Below are positions 39,922 through 49,752 of a stretch of 64,000 nucleotides of DNA, piece after piece. How positions within the stretch are numbered: position 1 is the stretch's first letter; each line of letters begins with the position of its first letter. The DNA is from Selenomonas sputigena ATCC 35185. GTDB taxonomy: Bacteria > Bacillota > Negativicutes > Selenomonadales > Selenomonadaceae. The notes beneath the pieces are model-generated. The model saw nothing but the letters and a program-made list of their open reading frames with translations, was not told the origin of the DNA and ran no database searches. The DNA lies in contig NC_015437.1 in NCBI RefSeq assembly GCF_000208405.1, positions 1,915,501 to 1,979,500 on the forward strand. The letters are read 5' to 3'. Position numbers and translations under genes: made by a program.

Positions 39922-41133
39922 TCAGCCCATTTGCCCCTGCAGCAGGAAATCCGCTACATGCATGCTCCTGATCCCCTCGTAATTCCCGCCAACAAATGCA
40001 TCAGCGCGCAGGACATACTTCGGGTAGTTGTCGCGGATTTCCAACAGGCGCTCATATTCTCTGCGCTCCGTCTTTTCCGAGCGGATTTCCTGCGTGACCT
40101 GCACATAGATTTTCTCGCCTTGCCGTTCCCCGACAAAATCCACCTCACCGTCCGCAGTCTTGCCGATACAGACCGCATAACCGCGGCGGCAAAGCTCAAG
40201 ATAGACGACGTTTTCGAGGCTAGCCGCCACACTGTCCGGCGTATAGCCAAGCACACTGTAACGAAGCGCCGTATCTGCCGGATAAAACTTTTCCTGCGTC
40301 TTCAGTATTTCCTTGCCTGCGAGATCATAGCGCGCACATCGATGCAGGAGATATGCCTTTTCCAACTGGCTCAGATATCTGTATACCGTTTCATTGTCGA
40401 GTTTGCGCTGTTCCGCTTTCAAGTAAGCGGAAATCGACTTTGCCGAGAAGGTATTCCCTACATTGGAAAACGTATAGCGAACGACGCGCTCCAACAGATC
40501 GATCTTGCGGATATTGCTGCGCCGTACGATGTCGGAAAAGATCGTGGAATTATAGATATCGCGCACGATCGTATAAATCTCATCGGCTGTATACTCGCGC
40601 AGATGCGTGGCGGGAAAACCGCCAAGACGGATATACGCCGCCAGCTCCGTGCGAACATCGAGAAGCTCTGCATAGCGCTTCTTGAATGTCAGATATTCGG
40701 CAAAGGAAAGCGTAAAGATGCGAAAAGAAACATAGCGCCCCGTCAGATATGTGGCGATTTCCGAAGACATCATGCGGGAATTGGAGCCTGTCACATAGAT
40801 ATCGACATCGCCTTCTGCAGCAAGGGAATTGACGACGCGCTCCCAGCCTTCGATCTCCTGAACTTCATCAAAGAAGAAGTATGTCTTGCCGACGGAACGA
40901 AGCCGGGCTTTCGCGGCGGCGAACATCTCCCGCGCCGTCATCATTTCGTACTCCATCGAATCAAAACGCATGCTGACGATGTTCTCTGACGGAACACCGC
41001 GCTCCTGCAATTTCTCCATGAGCATATTCAGTATCGTAGACTTGCCCGAGCGGCGAATCCCCGTGAGCACTTTTACAAAAGGCGTGTCCGCATACGCCAT
41101 GATTTTATCTACATACAGCGGCCGTGGAATCAT
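39922..41133 (-). CDS. AAA ATPase with DUF4143-type C-terminal domain
   Basis: A 403-residue ATPase. The Walker A is GIRRSGKSTILNMLM near residue 28, the Walker B is YFFFDEVQEIEGWERVV, and the sensor region is YVTGSNSRMMSSEIATYLTG. The C-terminal half is the DUF4143 type, which resembles a restriction-nuclease fold, with EVDFVGERQGEKIYVQVT near the end supplying a plausible D/E-x-x. The biological role of the family is unsettled. The ATG at 41133 follows GGGGGTGACAGCG. Similar terminators flank the gene. Confidence 0.85.
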   Translation of the reverse strand: MIPRPLYVDKIMAYADTPFVKVLTGIRRSGKSTILNMLMEKLQERGVPSENIVSMRFDSMEYEMMTAREMFAAAKARLRSVGKTYFFFDEVQEIEGWERVVNSLAAEGDVDIYVTGSNSRMMSSEIATYLTGRYVSFRIFTLSFAEYLTFKKRYAELLDVRTELAAYIRLGGFPATHLREYTADEIYTIVRDIYNSTIFSDIVRRSNIRKIDLLERVVRYTFSNVGNTFSAKSISAYLKAEQRKLDNETVYRYLSQLEKAYLLHRCARYDLAGKEILKTQEKFYPADTALRYSVLGYTPDSVAASLENVVYLELCRRGYAVCIGKTADGEVDFVGERQGEKIYVQVTQEIRSEKTERREYERLLEIRDNYPKYVLRADAFVGGNYEGIRSMHVADFLLQGQMG

Positions 41134-41246
41134 CGCTGTCACCCCCTTCAAGAATATTACCGCAAAACTTATGAAAAAGCAAAAGTTTTAGGATTATAAC
41201 CGCAAAACTTACGAAGTTAGATAAACTTGCGAACATATCCGGAAAC

Positions 41247-41289
41247 GAAGCCGCCCCCGACCGAGACATCGGCTGAGGGCGGCTTTTTC
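41247..41289. terminator. Terminator downstream of jetC
   Basis: GAAGCCGCCC pairs with GGGCGGCTTTTT; the loop region CGACCGAGACATCGGCTGA is almost identical to that of the hairpin at 39851-39897. Confidence 0.75.
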
Positions 41290-41294
41290 ATACT

Positions 41295-44200
41295 TCAAAA
41301 CAGCGATTCCATGTGTGCCTCATCGTCCGCGACTTCGATCCTTGCGAAGGAAAGCGCGGTGTCGGGGGCTTTTCCGGCGAGCTGTTGGCTCTTCAGGTAT
41401 TGAACGCGGTTCAGTCTAGATTCTACGAGGTTGAGGATGTAGATATTGTCGAAGCGGTTGTAGATGGACTCACCGCCGAGACCCGTGAGGCAAATGAGCT
41501 GCGTGTTGTTCTTCTTCGCCACTTCCATCAGCGGCTTCAGGAGATGTGAGGCGTTCGTCTGCGCGAAGGGATTGTCCATGAGGAGAACCTTGCCTTCGTT
41601 GCGCTCGGCGAAGATGTCGGTTTCGTCGCGCCGCATGTAGTGGAGCAGGCTCGCGAGGATGACGAAGGCAGACAGGAAGCCTTCGCCGCCCGAGTTGCTT
41701 GCGACCTCGTTCCATGTGATGCGGCGCTCGCGCTGCGCTTCGATCTTGAAAAGTTCGATGTGGATGTTGGCAATGCCGATGACGTCATCGTAAAGCTCCC
41801 GCGTCGTCAGTCGCTTGCCGATGAAATCGTGCAGGGTGTCCTCCTTTTCGAGCAGATCGATGCCGCGCCGCGTGAGCGCCTCGACCTTCTCCTCGATGCG
41901 CGTGCGGTAGGCGCTTTCGTTCTCGCTCCACAGGGGCAGCTCGATGCGCAGCATTTTGATGGCGCGGCCGCGCACGCGGATGCTCGAATTGCTGTCGATC
42001 TTGCCCATCTGCGCGTGAACCTCGCGCACATACTCCTGCAGGAGGGCGACGATCTGCTGCTTTTCGTCCTCCACTATGGCGATGTCGACGAGCAGCTTCG
42101 CCATGAGGTCGCGATACGACTGGCGTATGACGGCGAGCTGGCGCAGCACCTTCTCCGCCTCCTCGACGCATGCGAGCAAAGTTTCGAGCGGCTTCTTGAA
42201 GAAGTCCTCCTGAAACGTCTCAATGCGCGCCGCGCTGTTGAGCGCCTGCGTCAGCTTCTCGCGCGAGCGTGTCCTCTCCTCGCAGCCCTTTCGATAACTT
42301 TGCTGCAGGCGTCCCGTGAAACTGCGCAGGAATGCCGCGTCGGCATGGGCGAAGTCTTCCTCGAAGGCGACTTCCGCCTGCGGCTCCTCCGCCTCGTACT
42401 CCGCCAGACTCGTCAGGATGCTTTCGTAGCAGCGCTGCCGCTCCTGCCATGCCGCCAGAGTCTTCTCATGGCGGCGCTTTTGCTGCAGCAGCTCCTCCTT
42501 TCGCGCCTCGTGGTCGAGGACGGGGATCGCCTCGCGCTCCAGCGGCTCTTCCTTGCCGCAGGCGCGCTTCATCTCGCGCCTGTTCTGCTCGATGCGCTGC
42601 TCCGCGAGGGCGATTTCCTTGTCGGCGGCGTTCTTCTCGCGCTCCTCGTCGCGCCGCTTCTTTTCGCACGCTGCCTCCTCGCGCTCCGCCTGCTCCTCCT
42701 CCGCCTCGCTGTAGAGGACGCCGCGCCATGCCTCGGGCTCCATCTCATACTTGCGTGCCAGACGCTGCAACTCCTTCTGCGCCTGACGCACGCGCTCCGC
42801 CGCGAGCTTCTGCTGCGCTTCGAGCGCCTGCTCGCGCGCGGAGACCTTTTCCGTGATCGCCTGATAGCGTGCCAGCAATGCGGTGAAGTCGTCCACCGGC
42901 GTCTTGAGGGCGGCAGGCTTCGCCGCCTCTTCGTAATGGGCAAAGGCAAGCTGCGCACGCTGCAGCTCTTCCAGACGGCGCAGAACCTCCTCGCGCCCGC
43001 GCTCCTCCGTGCGAACGGCGAGCGCCAGCTGCGCCAGCGAGGCGCGCACCGCCTCCTTCTTCTTTTCCAGCGCCGCCAGCCGCGCGCGGCAGTCTGCCAG
43101 CCGCGCCTTTTCTTCCAGATATCTGCCGTAGGCGTCCGTCAGCTCGCCGAACTCCCTCTGCTGCTGCTCGCGCCGCGCCGCTTCCCTCTCCAGCGCGCGC
43201 AGCTCTTCCGCCAACGTCTTTTCCTCCTGCCGCAGCGCCTGCAAGTCCGCCTTCGCCTGCACGAGGGCGGCGGCGAGCGCCGCGCATACTTCTTCTAGCT
43301 CCTCGATCTCCTTCTCTGCCGCACGGTAGAGCGGCTCCTTCACCGCCTGCTCACGCAATTTGTCGCGCAGCTTCACATAGTTCTCGTGTTCCTTGCGCCG
43401 CTCTTGCAGCTCCTTTTGCAGGCGCGCCGCTGCCGCTTCCTTCTCTTCGAGCAGGCAGCGCAGCTTTTCTTCGTTCAGGAGGTTCTTGTTGAACAGCATG
43501 TAGAAGTGGACGTTGCCGACAGGCTGTGCACTGCGCTCTTCGCCGCGCTCCAGACTCTCGCGCGTCACGAGCGGCACGGGCGCGGCGGTGAAGACCGTCG
43601 GCGGCTCCGCTTGAAGTCGCTGCAGCTGCGCTTCCGACAGGATGAGCGCGTACGGCAGGAAGGGATTCTTCTCGCAGAGCGAGAGGTTTTCCTCCTCCGA
43701 AAGCCCGTTGCGCTTCAGCCACTCCATGCCGTAGACGAGGGGAATGCCGAGATTCTCGAACATCTTCCGCAAGCCCGGCGGCAGGCTGATGTTGCGCCCC
43801 GTGCGGAGATTTTCCAGCTCATCCCTGCACTTCTTCTCCTCCACCGTCAGCTTCTGCAGGATCTCCGCCATCTCCTTCAGCTTGCCTGCGGCAGCTGCGA
43901 GGAGCCCTTCCCCATCGAAGAGCGCCGCGTCCGTCTCGCTTCGGTCGAGGTACTTGAGCGCCCGCCTGCGGTAGGCAAGCTCCTCATCGTAGCCCTGCAG
44001 GATCTGCCGCGCTCGCACGAGCGCCGCCTGCTTCTCCGCCTCCTCCTGCCGCTGCATCTCTGCGGCGCGCTCCGTGCGCACGATCTCCGTGCCGACCTCC
44101 GCCTGACGCGCCTTCTTGCTGCGCTCCTTCGCCGCCGCTGCGGCAGCGGCGTCGTCGAGCGCCGCCGCCAGCGCCTGCAGCTTCCCCGACTCGTACTCGC

Positions 44201-45707
44201 CGACGATGTTGCGCACGAGAGGCGCCTGCCAGCGCTCGGCATAGCGATCCTCGACGCGGTCGTAGGCCGCCGTCGCCGCCTCCAAGGCGCCCTCCTGCTG
44301 CGCGCACTCGACGCGCTCCTGCTCCATCGCCTCCGCCTCTTGCCGCGCCGCCGCCTCGCGCGCCGAAAGCTCGTCCAGACGCTTCTCCGTGCTCCTTGCG
44401 CGCTGCTCCTCGGCTCCGATCTGCCGCTCGTAGTGCAGGCGCAGCCGATAGCCGAGGTAGTCGCGCTCCGGCCCCAGCTCGCGCTCCTCATGGCGGCAGA
44501 CATCCAGGAGCTGCACGATCTTTTCCAGCTCCGCCTGCTCTTTCGAGAGTCCTTCCTGCTGCCGGGCAAGCTGCAGCAGCTGCCGCCGCTTCTGCCAGGC
44601 GGCGCGCTCTTCCTCGCACGCCGCCATGCGCTCCTGCGCCGCTCGCAGGCGCTGCCGCAAAGCCTCGCACGCAGCGGCTTCCTCGTAGTGCCGCGCCGAA
44701 TAGCGCTGGTACTCGACCTCGCGGATCGCTCCTTCGAGCGCGTCGAGCGCCTCCGCCTCGCTGCAACTCTCATCCGCCGCCCGCCCGTCGAGGCGGGCGA
44801 TCTCTTTCATGTAGCAGACGAGTCGGTCGCGCATGGCTGCGGCCGCCGCCGAGCTGCGCCCGTACGCCTCGGCACGCTCCTCGATCTTCAGCGTTTCCTC
44901 CTCGAAGTGCTGGATCTTTGCCTTGCGCTCGATCTTCGAGCGGTTGCCCTGATAGAGGCGCACATACTTCTCCAGTATGCTGCGGAACTCACCCATGCGG
45001 TTCTGCTCTTTGTTCAGCTTGCTCTCGATGGCATCGAGGAACCACTTCTCGACGAGCCCTTTCTCATCCTTGCAGTCAGAGAAAAGCTTCGACAGCCCCG
45101 ACTCCTCCTCGTTGACCTTGCGGATGATGTTCTGCCATTCGCGATAGTCAATGCCGTATTCCATGAGCTTCGTGAAGTATTGCTTCGCCTGCGCGGCGCT
45201 GTTCATATCGTAGCTCAGAAACTTCTTCTGCGGCTGCCTGCGCAGCGTCTCGAAGAGCTGCCGGCACGCGGCATAGCTCTTGAGTCGCACCTCCGTGCGC
45301 GTCTTCTCGACGACGGGCAGATGATGTATGTCCTCCGTGCACGGCGCCCTGTACTCGCTGAGGAAGTTGACGATCTCAAGCGCCTCGCCCGCGTCGACAT
45401 CCTGGCTGCGGCGCACCATCATGCCCGTCAGCAGGCAGCCGCCGCCCTGCTCCAGCTGCCATTCGACGAGGATGAAGGACGGCTGCGGCGTGCGGAAATA
45501 GCCGGCGAACGGCCTGTCCTTCACATTGCGGAAGCGCTTCTGCACGAAGGGCGCGCAGAGCATCTGCACGAGGACGGACTTGCCGCCGCCGTTCTGCAAG
45601 GAGATCAGCGTGCTCTCGCCGTTGAAGTGCATCGTTTCGTCGCTGATGCGGATCGCGTCATGGTTGTAATTGATATTGATCAGCCGCACCGCGCGGATCT
45701 TGCTCAT
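41295..45707 (-). CDS. jetC: Wadjet SMC-like ATPase JetC
   Basis: A 1470-residue SMC/MukB-like protein, the motor of the Wadjet system that extrudes and detects plasmid DNA loops. The N-terminal Walker A is LQNGGGKSVLVQML near residue 36. A very long Glu/Arg/Ala-rich coiled coil with a central hinge-like region occupies about residues 280-1230. The C-terminal head has SNSGGEGFLSAFVILASL (signature) and EGKVLLMDNPFAQTNASHL (Walker B). Its start overlaps the jetB end by 50 bp, preceded by GGGGGTGG. It is the last gene of a D-A-B-C order. Confidence 0.92.
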   Translation of the reverse strand: MSKIRAVRLININYNHDAIRISDETMHFNGESTLISLQNGGGKSVLVQMLCAPFVQKRFRNVKDRPFAGYFRTPQPSFILVEWQLEQGGGCLLTGMMVRRSQDVDAGEALEIVNFLSEYRAPCTEDIHHLPVVEKTRTEVRLKSYAACRQLFETLRRQPQKKFLSYDMNSAAQAKQYFTKLMEYGIDYREWQNIIRKVNEEESGLSKLFSDCKDEKGLVEKWFLDAIESKLNKEQNRMGEFRSILEKYVRLYQGNRSKIERKAKIQHFEEETLKIEERAEAYGRSSAAAAAMRDRLVCYMKEIARLDGRAADESCSEAEALDALEGAIREVEYQRYSARHYEEAAACEALRQRLRAAQERMAACEEERAAWQKRRQLLQLARQQEGLSKEQAELEKIVQLLDVCRHEERELGPERDYLGYRLRLHYERQIGAEEQRARSTEKRLDELSAREAAARQEAEAMEQERVECAQQEGALEAATAAYDRVEDRYAERWQAPLVRNIVGEYESGKLQALAAALDDAAAAAAAKERSKKARQAEVGTEIVRTERAAEMQRQEEAEKQAALVRARQILQGYDEELAYRRRALKYLDRSETDAALFDGEGLLAAAAGKLKEMAEILQKLTVEEKKCRDELENLRTGRNISLPPGLRKMFENLGIPLVYGMEWLKRNGLSEEENLSLCEKNPFLPYALILSEAQLQRLQAEPPTVFTAAPVPLVTRESLERGEERSAQPVGNVHFYMLFNKNLLNEEKLRCLLEEKEAAAARLQKELQERRKEHENYVKLRDKLREQAVKEPLYRAAEKEIEELEEVCAALAAALVQAKADLQALRQEEKTLAEELRALEREAARREQQQREFGELTDAYGRYLEEKARLADCRARLAALEKKKEAVRASLAQLALAVRTEERGREEVLRRLEELQRAQLAFAHYEEAAKPAALKTPVDDFTALLARYQAITEKVSAREQALEAQQKLAAERVRQAQKELQRLARKYEMEPEAWRGVLYSEAEEEQAEREEAACEKKRRDEEREKNAADKEIALAEQRIEQNRREMKRACGKEEPLEREAIPVLDHEARKEELLQQKRRHEKTLAAWQERQRCYESILTSLAEYEAEEPQAEVAFEEDFAHADAAFLRSFTGRLQQSYRKGCEERTRSREKLTQALNSAARIETFQEDFFKKPLETLLACVEEAEKVLRQLAVIRQSYRDLMAKLLVDIAIVEDEKQQIVALLQEYVREVHAQMGKIDSNSSIRVRGRAIKMLRIELPLWSENESAYRTRIEEKVEALTRRGIDLLEKEDTLHDFIGKRLTTRELYDDVIGIANIHIELFKIEAQRERRITWNEVASNSGGEGFLSAFVILASLLHYMRRDETDIFAERNEGKVLLMDNPFAQTNASHLLKPLMEVAKKNNTQLICLTGLGGESIYNRFDNIYILNLVESRLNRVQYLKSQQLAGKAPDTALSFARIEVADDEAHMESLF

Positions 45708-46413
45708 CGGCTTCCACCCCCAGCACCTTGAGAACGCGCGAATGATTGTTCTCGTTCAATAAATTCCATGCCATGAAACGATCGAGCTTGCGCCGCGTCT
45801 TGATCATCTCATCCTGCTCCACATACTCGATGAGCCCCTGTGCCTGCAAAAAGCGCAGGATGCGGTAGAGGAAGCCCTCCTTTGTCGTGCGCTGGCGCGT
45901 GCCGCGGTCGTCGGAGCGCAGCGATTCGTAGGCTTCGAGCATATCCTGATAGGCGAGCCCCTGCGCCTCCTGCTCCTCCGCCGCAAGCTCCGCGCCCTCC
46001 CGGAGGCGTTCCGAGATGGAATTTTGCAGCTCGCCGACGCGGATGTAGTCGCGCGTCTTGCTGCTCGCGCCCTGCCCGTCATAAAATTCGAGCAGCAGCA
46101 CGAGGATGGCAAACTGGGCGAGATAGTAGTCCTTGTCCGTCGCGTTGCTGCGGCAAAGCTCCTTCTTCAGATGCGCGCGCGTGTAGCCGAGGAAGTCATT
46201 GTCCGGCTCGGGAATCAGGTAAACAGCGTCGCCGTAGCGCTTCACGCGGCTCGCCGCGATCCGTCCCTGCGCCTTGACCATCTCCTGCACGGGCTCGGAC
46301 TCCGTATAGGCGCGGTAAAGCTCGCGCGCCTCCTCCTCGCGCAGCTCATGATGTTCGAGCAGGTAGTAGAATATCTCCTGACTGAGTCGCACCTCTTCTC
46401 TTTCATACGCCAT
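45658..46413 (-). CDS. jetB: Wadjet subunit JetB
   Basis: A 251-residue, mostly helical and acidic protein in the JetB (kleisin-partner/KITE-like, MukE-type) position. It reads MAYEREEVRLSQEIFYYLLE at the start, and IRVGELQNSISERLREG and RTTKEGFLYRILRFLQAQGL in the middle, the latter likely a winged helix. The ATG at 46413 has GAGGGGAACGAAG upstream and overlaps the end of jetA. Identification rests largely on its place between jetA and jetC. Confidence 0.85.
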   Translation of the reverse strand: MAYEREEVRLSQEIFYYLLEHHELREEEARELYRAYTESEPVQEMVKAQGRIAASRVKRYGDAVYLIPEPDNDFLGYTRAHLKKELCRSNATDKDYYLAQFAILVLLLEFYDGQGASSKTRDYIRVGELQNSISERLREGAELAAEEQEAQGLAYQDMLEAYESLRSDDRGTRQRTTKEGFLYRILRFLQAQGLIEYVEQDEMIKTRRKLDRFMAWNLLNENNHSRVLKVLGVEADEQDPRGAADQYQLQP

Positions 46414-48034
46414 CTTCGTTCCCCTCCTGCACGCGCAAGGCCACCTCCGAGCAGCGCACGACGCGCTCGCTGCCCGCACCGTCCGGCACGCCACGAAAAA
46501 TCACGGGCGGCGCCTCGTAGAGCTTCTGCGCCTCGATGCGGCGGATCCTCCCCCAGGCGGGATGCTCGTCCAGGATGTCGAGCACCATCGCGCTCAGGCG
46601 AAAGTCCTTCGCCTCCTCGCGGATGTAGGCGGCGCGCTCCCGGCGCAATGCCTCGACGTCAAGCGATGCCGCCTTCAAGAGCTCGACCATGACCTCCTTG
46701 AAGATATGGACGTCGGGCAGGAGCGCCGCGCGCTTCGCCTCGTCTTCTGCCGCCGCCTCGGCGAGCGCCGAGAGGCGCACCTCGCCCCGCGCTGCCAGAG
46801 CACCGAGCAGGAAGGTGAGGCAGGCGGCGTACTTCGCGAGCTTCTCCTGCTGCAGGCGCGCCTGCTCCTCTCGCCACGCCGCCTCGTCGAAGTCCACGTC
46901 CTCCGTCGTCTCTTCGTCCTCTGCCGTCCGGCGGGCGCGCTGCTCCTCCGTGACCTTGCGCGGGTTGAAGATCTTCGCGGGCGCGCGGTTGAAGAGCGGC
47001 GCGAGGAAGATGTCGAGCCGGCCGAGCACAGCAGGATTCGCCAGCACCTTGTCGAAAAGCTCCGTGCGCAGGCTGAAGCGCCGCACGAGGGACATCTCCG
47101 CCATCTTTTCGAGCTCCGACGTATAGAGCGCCTTCAAATCGAAGTGGCTGCCAAGGATGCGCTGGTGCTCGTCGATGACGCGCCCCAGATAGCGCTCGAT
47201 CTCGCGCAGGTTTCTGAGCTTCTCTGCCTCCTCGGGCAGAAGCGCCTGCACATCAACGCTGCCCGCCTCCATCTCGCGCACGCGTGACTGCACGAGTTCG
47301 CGGTAGTGGCGAAACTTCTCCTTCGTCTCGTCGATCGTCGCGAGGTCATCGCGCAGGAGCCGCTCGTAGTCGCCGACGCGGTAATCAAGCACGTTGCGGC
47401 GGATGCGCAGCATTGCCTCGCGAATCTTCTGCAGCTGGATCTGCATGAGGTTGAAGACGTTCTTGATGTCATCGAGCGCCTTGTCGTAGCTCTGCTTCTC
47501 CAAATGCATCTGGAAGATGAGTTCCTGAATCGTCAGCTTCAGATTGCTCTCGACCTCCAACGTGCCGAGCAGCAGATTGTAGCCGTCGTCCGTCAGATAA
47601 TACGAGGTGCGCCGCACCTCGCGCTCGACGTAGACAATCCGGTTCGCCACATAGCTGATATGGATCGCCTCGAAGCCGCCCTGTTCGAAATCGCAGCCGG
47701 AAAAGTACATGGCGCGCCCCTCGTTCGACAGGACGATGTTGACGATGAAGTCGGCGAGGCGCTGACAGTCGTCGAACGACATCGCCTTGCGGAAATGCTC
47801 TGCGTTGACGGCATCGACGAAGACACTGATGTCGTCCATCGTGCAGGCCTCTTCCTTCAGCGACTGCTCCATGATGTAGAGCAGAACGGCGAAGATCATG
47901 TTGAGCTGCTCCGCCAGAGTCTCGAAGCCGCACTCGCGCCAAAGCGCCTTCTGGCTGCTGTTCGCGAAGAGCAGGGCGTAGAGCCCCACCGTCTTCATGC
48001 GCTTTGGGAAAGCCTTGAGAAAATCATACTGCAT
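46403..48034 (-). CDS. jetA: Wadjet subunit JetA
   Basis: A 543-residue protein in the JetA (MukF-like kleisin) position. Recognisable family-type sequence at the N-terminus is MQYDFLKAFPKRMKTVGLYA, followed by SYYLTDDGYNLLLGTLEVES and a helical middle. The C-terminal 150 residues are rich in charged helices. The ATG at 48034 follows GGCGGGGTGGCGCA. It lies 36 bp after jetD. Confidence 0.87.
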   Translation of the reverse strand: MQYDFLKAFPKRMKTVGLYALLFANSSQKALWRECGFETLAEQLNMIFAVLLYIMEQSLKEEACTMDDISVFVDAVNAEHFRKAMSFDDCQRLADFIVNIVLSNEGRAMYFSGCDFEQGGFEAIHISYVANRIVYVEREVRRTSYYLTDDGYNLLLGTLEVESNLKLTIQELIFQMHLEKQSYDKALDDIKNVFNLMQIQLQKIREAMLRIRRNVLDYRVGDYERLLRDDLATIDETKEKFRHYRELVQSRVREMEAGSVDVQALLPEEAEKLRNLREIERYLGRVIDEHQRILGSHFDLKALYTSELEKMAEMSLVRRFSLRTELFDKVLANPAVLGRLDIFLAPLFNRAPAKIFNPRKVTEEQRARRTAEDEETTEDVDFDEAAWREEQARLQQEKLAKYAACLTFLLGALAARGEVRLSALAEAAAEDEAKRAALLPDVHIFKEVMVELLKAASLDVEALRRERAAYIREEAKDFRLSAMVLDILDEHPAWGRIRRIEAQKLYEAPPVIFRGVPDGAGSERVVRCSEVALRVQEGNEDGV

Positions 48035-48070
48035 TGCGCCACCCCGCCTGAACCTGCACACATTTCGTGC

Positions 48071-49048
48071 TCAAAAATCTTCCAAGTGCAATATCTCCTG
48101 CGGGATGTAGCGCCCCCCCTCCAGGATCTGCTGCATGGCGAGGACGTCCGCCGCTGCGAAATGCGCGAAAAAGCCGCCCGTGATATGCCGGTTCTGCTTC
48201 TCCTTCGTCTGCGGCAGAGCGATGCCCGCCGCCTTTTCGAGCATGGCGCGGTACGCCGCCAAAAAAGGCCGCACTGTCCATGGCGCGGCGAGAGCCTCGG
48301 CGAGATTTTCGTAAATGCCGATGCCCTCGTAATCGAGATCGCCGAAGTAGAGGAGCTCGTTCGCCTCCTCCTTCATATACGGCTCCGCGCTGACAGAAAA
48401 CTCGCGAAAGCTGCTCACGACGCGCTTGCCCGCACCGTAGATCAAGCTGCCGACCGCCTCGCCCAGAAGAGACGACGCCCCTGCCAGCAAGTGGCGCCGC
48501 ATGCTGAAAAACGTGTCCTTGTTCTCGACGATGAGTATCTTCTGCGGCGTTTCCCTGTGCTGTGCGTAATAGGAAAAAGGCTCCGCCGTCCTGTAGCAGT
48601 TGAGCTGCGCCAGTTCGAAGCCGCAGTGCTTCAAGACGCTCCTGCCCGCGCCCTGCAGCAGGAACTTCTCCTCGCCCCAGATCTGGAAGCTGCGCTCGTT
48701 GCAGGAAATCTCCTGCCCGAGCTTTGCCGCGTGCAGCTGCAGGAAATCGTGCAGCGCGCGCACCGCCGCCCGCTCCTTCTCATAGACGGCGAGGTGGCGC
48801 AGGTAATAGTCGACCGAGAGGCGCGGCATCGTGCGGTAGAGAAGCTCCTCCCGATACGCCGCATAATCGGGCGCTTCCTCGCTGAGCCAATATTCGAGGT
48901 GCAGGGCCGGCCGCTTGCCGTTCGTGCCCGGGCTCTTCAGCGGCTTGATGCGCCCCTCTGCCAGAAGCCCCATGATGAAGCGGTACTGCTCCTCGTAAGG
49001 AGCCGCCGACCGTCCCTTGAGCAGCTGCTCCAAAGATACACGCTTCAA
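48071..49048 (-). CDS. jetD: Wadjet nuclease subunit JetD
   Basis: A 325-residue protein with a C-terminal Toprim-like (topoisomerase VI-type) domain that cleaves DNA in Wadjet. The Toprim acidic motifs are visible as ILIVENKDTFFSM near residue 170 and LLYFGDLDYEGIGIYENLAE near residue 230. The N-terminal half is the arm that contacts the complex. The start appears to be TTG at 49048 behind GGCGGAG. It leads the Wadjet cluster, 57 bp after ptuB, rather than ending it as in the jetABCD order. Confidence 0.9.
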   Translation of the reverse strand: MKRVSLEQLLKGRSAAPYEEQYRFIMGLLAEGRIKPLKSPGTNGKRPALHLEYWLSEEAPDYAAYREELLYRTMPRLSVDYYLRHLAVYEKERAAVRALHDFLQLHAAKLGQEISCNERSFQIWGEEKFLLQGAGRSVLKHCGFELAQLNCYRTAEPFSYYAQHRETPQKILIVENKDTFFSMRRHLLAGASSLLGEAVGSLIYGAGKRVVSSFREFSVSAEPYMKEEANELLYFGDLDYEGIGIYENLAEALAAPWTVRPFLAAYRAMLEKAAGIALPQTKEKQNRHITGGFFAHFAAADVLAMQQILEGGRYIPQEILHLEDF

Positions 49049-49105
49049 AAGACTCCGCCCCCTTTTTCTTGCTACAGCAAAAGCTTGGCGGTGGATGCAG
49101 GCATA

Positions 49106-49744
49106 TCACCGGCACTGCCGAATCCGCTTTTGAAGATAATACCGCAATATTCCACAATAAGAACGCAGCCGCCCATCTTTACCTTCCTGGTAGAATTTCA
49201 GTCTTTTTTCCAGATAAGCTTTGGACGCAGATTTCGCCTTGTTCTCTTTATACAAGACTGCGCACAAACCATCCAATGCAGCTTTTCTTCCGGCTTGAAG
49301 TTCGGGGCAATTAAGATTCAATACATCGTCCAAATCTGCCTGCCACTCTTTATTCTTTATGTAGATTTTCCCATTTCCATCATAGAAAATATCTGCCATA
49401 TGATGCTGGTTTTGCGGATCGATCTGAAGTATCGTATTTCCTTTTCTCGTATCACAAGTCTGTACCGTTTTCGGCTTTCCCGCATTGCCGCAGCAAACGG
49501 CCAATAAATTTTTATACGCAAGCTCATTATCGGCATCACGCGGTACATAATGTTCTATTTTTACATATTTATATGAGTCTTCCAGTGAAGTCATGCAGTA
49601 GGCACAGAGATATTTTTGCTCCTGCAACAACGCTGTTCGTAAAGTTGCCTTGACGGCAGAATCCATCCCATCAAAGCAAGCTCCGCTACTTTTGGCATAC
49701 CGAATGAACTCACCCGGCGGCTCATTTTTCTTTATGTAGATCAT
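49106..49744 (-). CDS. ptuB: Septu HNH nuclease PtuB
   Basis: A 212-residue HNH-family nuclease of the type encoded with PtuA. The metal-Cys and His motif is visible as LCAYCMTSLEDSYKYVKIEH at about residues 49-68, followed by NLLAVCCGNAGKPKTVQTCD. The ATG at 49744 has GAGGTGGCCC upstream; the GTG four codons earlier would overlap ptuA. It is downstream of ptuA with 8 bp between the genes. Confidence 0.87.
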   Translation of the reverse strand: MIYIKKNEPPGEFIRYAKSSGACFDGMDSAVKATLRTALLQEQKYLCAYCMTSLEDSYKYVKIEHYVPRDADNELAYKNLLAVCCGNAGKPKTVQTCDTRKGNTILQIDPQNQHHMADIFYDGNGKIYIKNKEWQADLDDVLNLNCPELQAGRKAALDGLCAVLYKENKAKSASKAYLEKRLKFYQEGKDGRLRSYCGILRYYLQKRIRQCR

Positions 49745-49752
49745 GGGCCACC

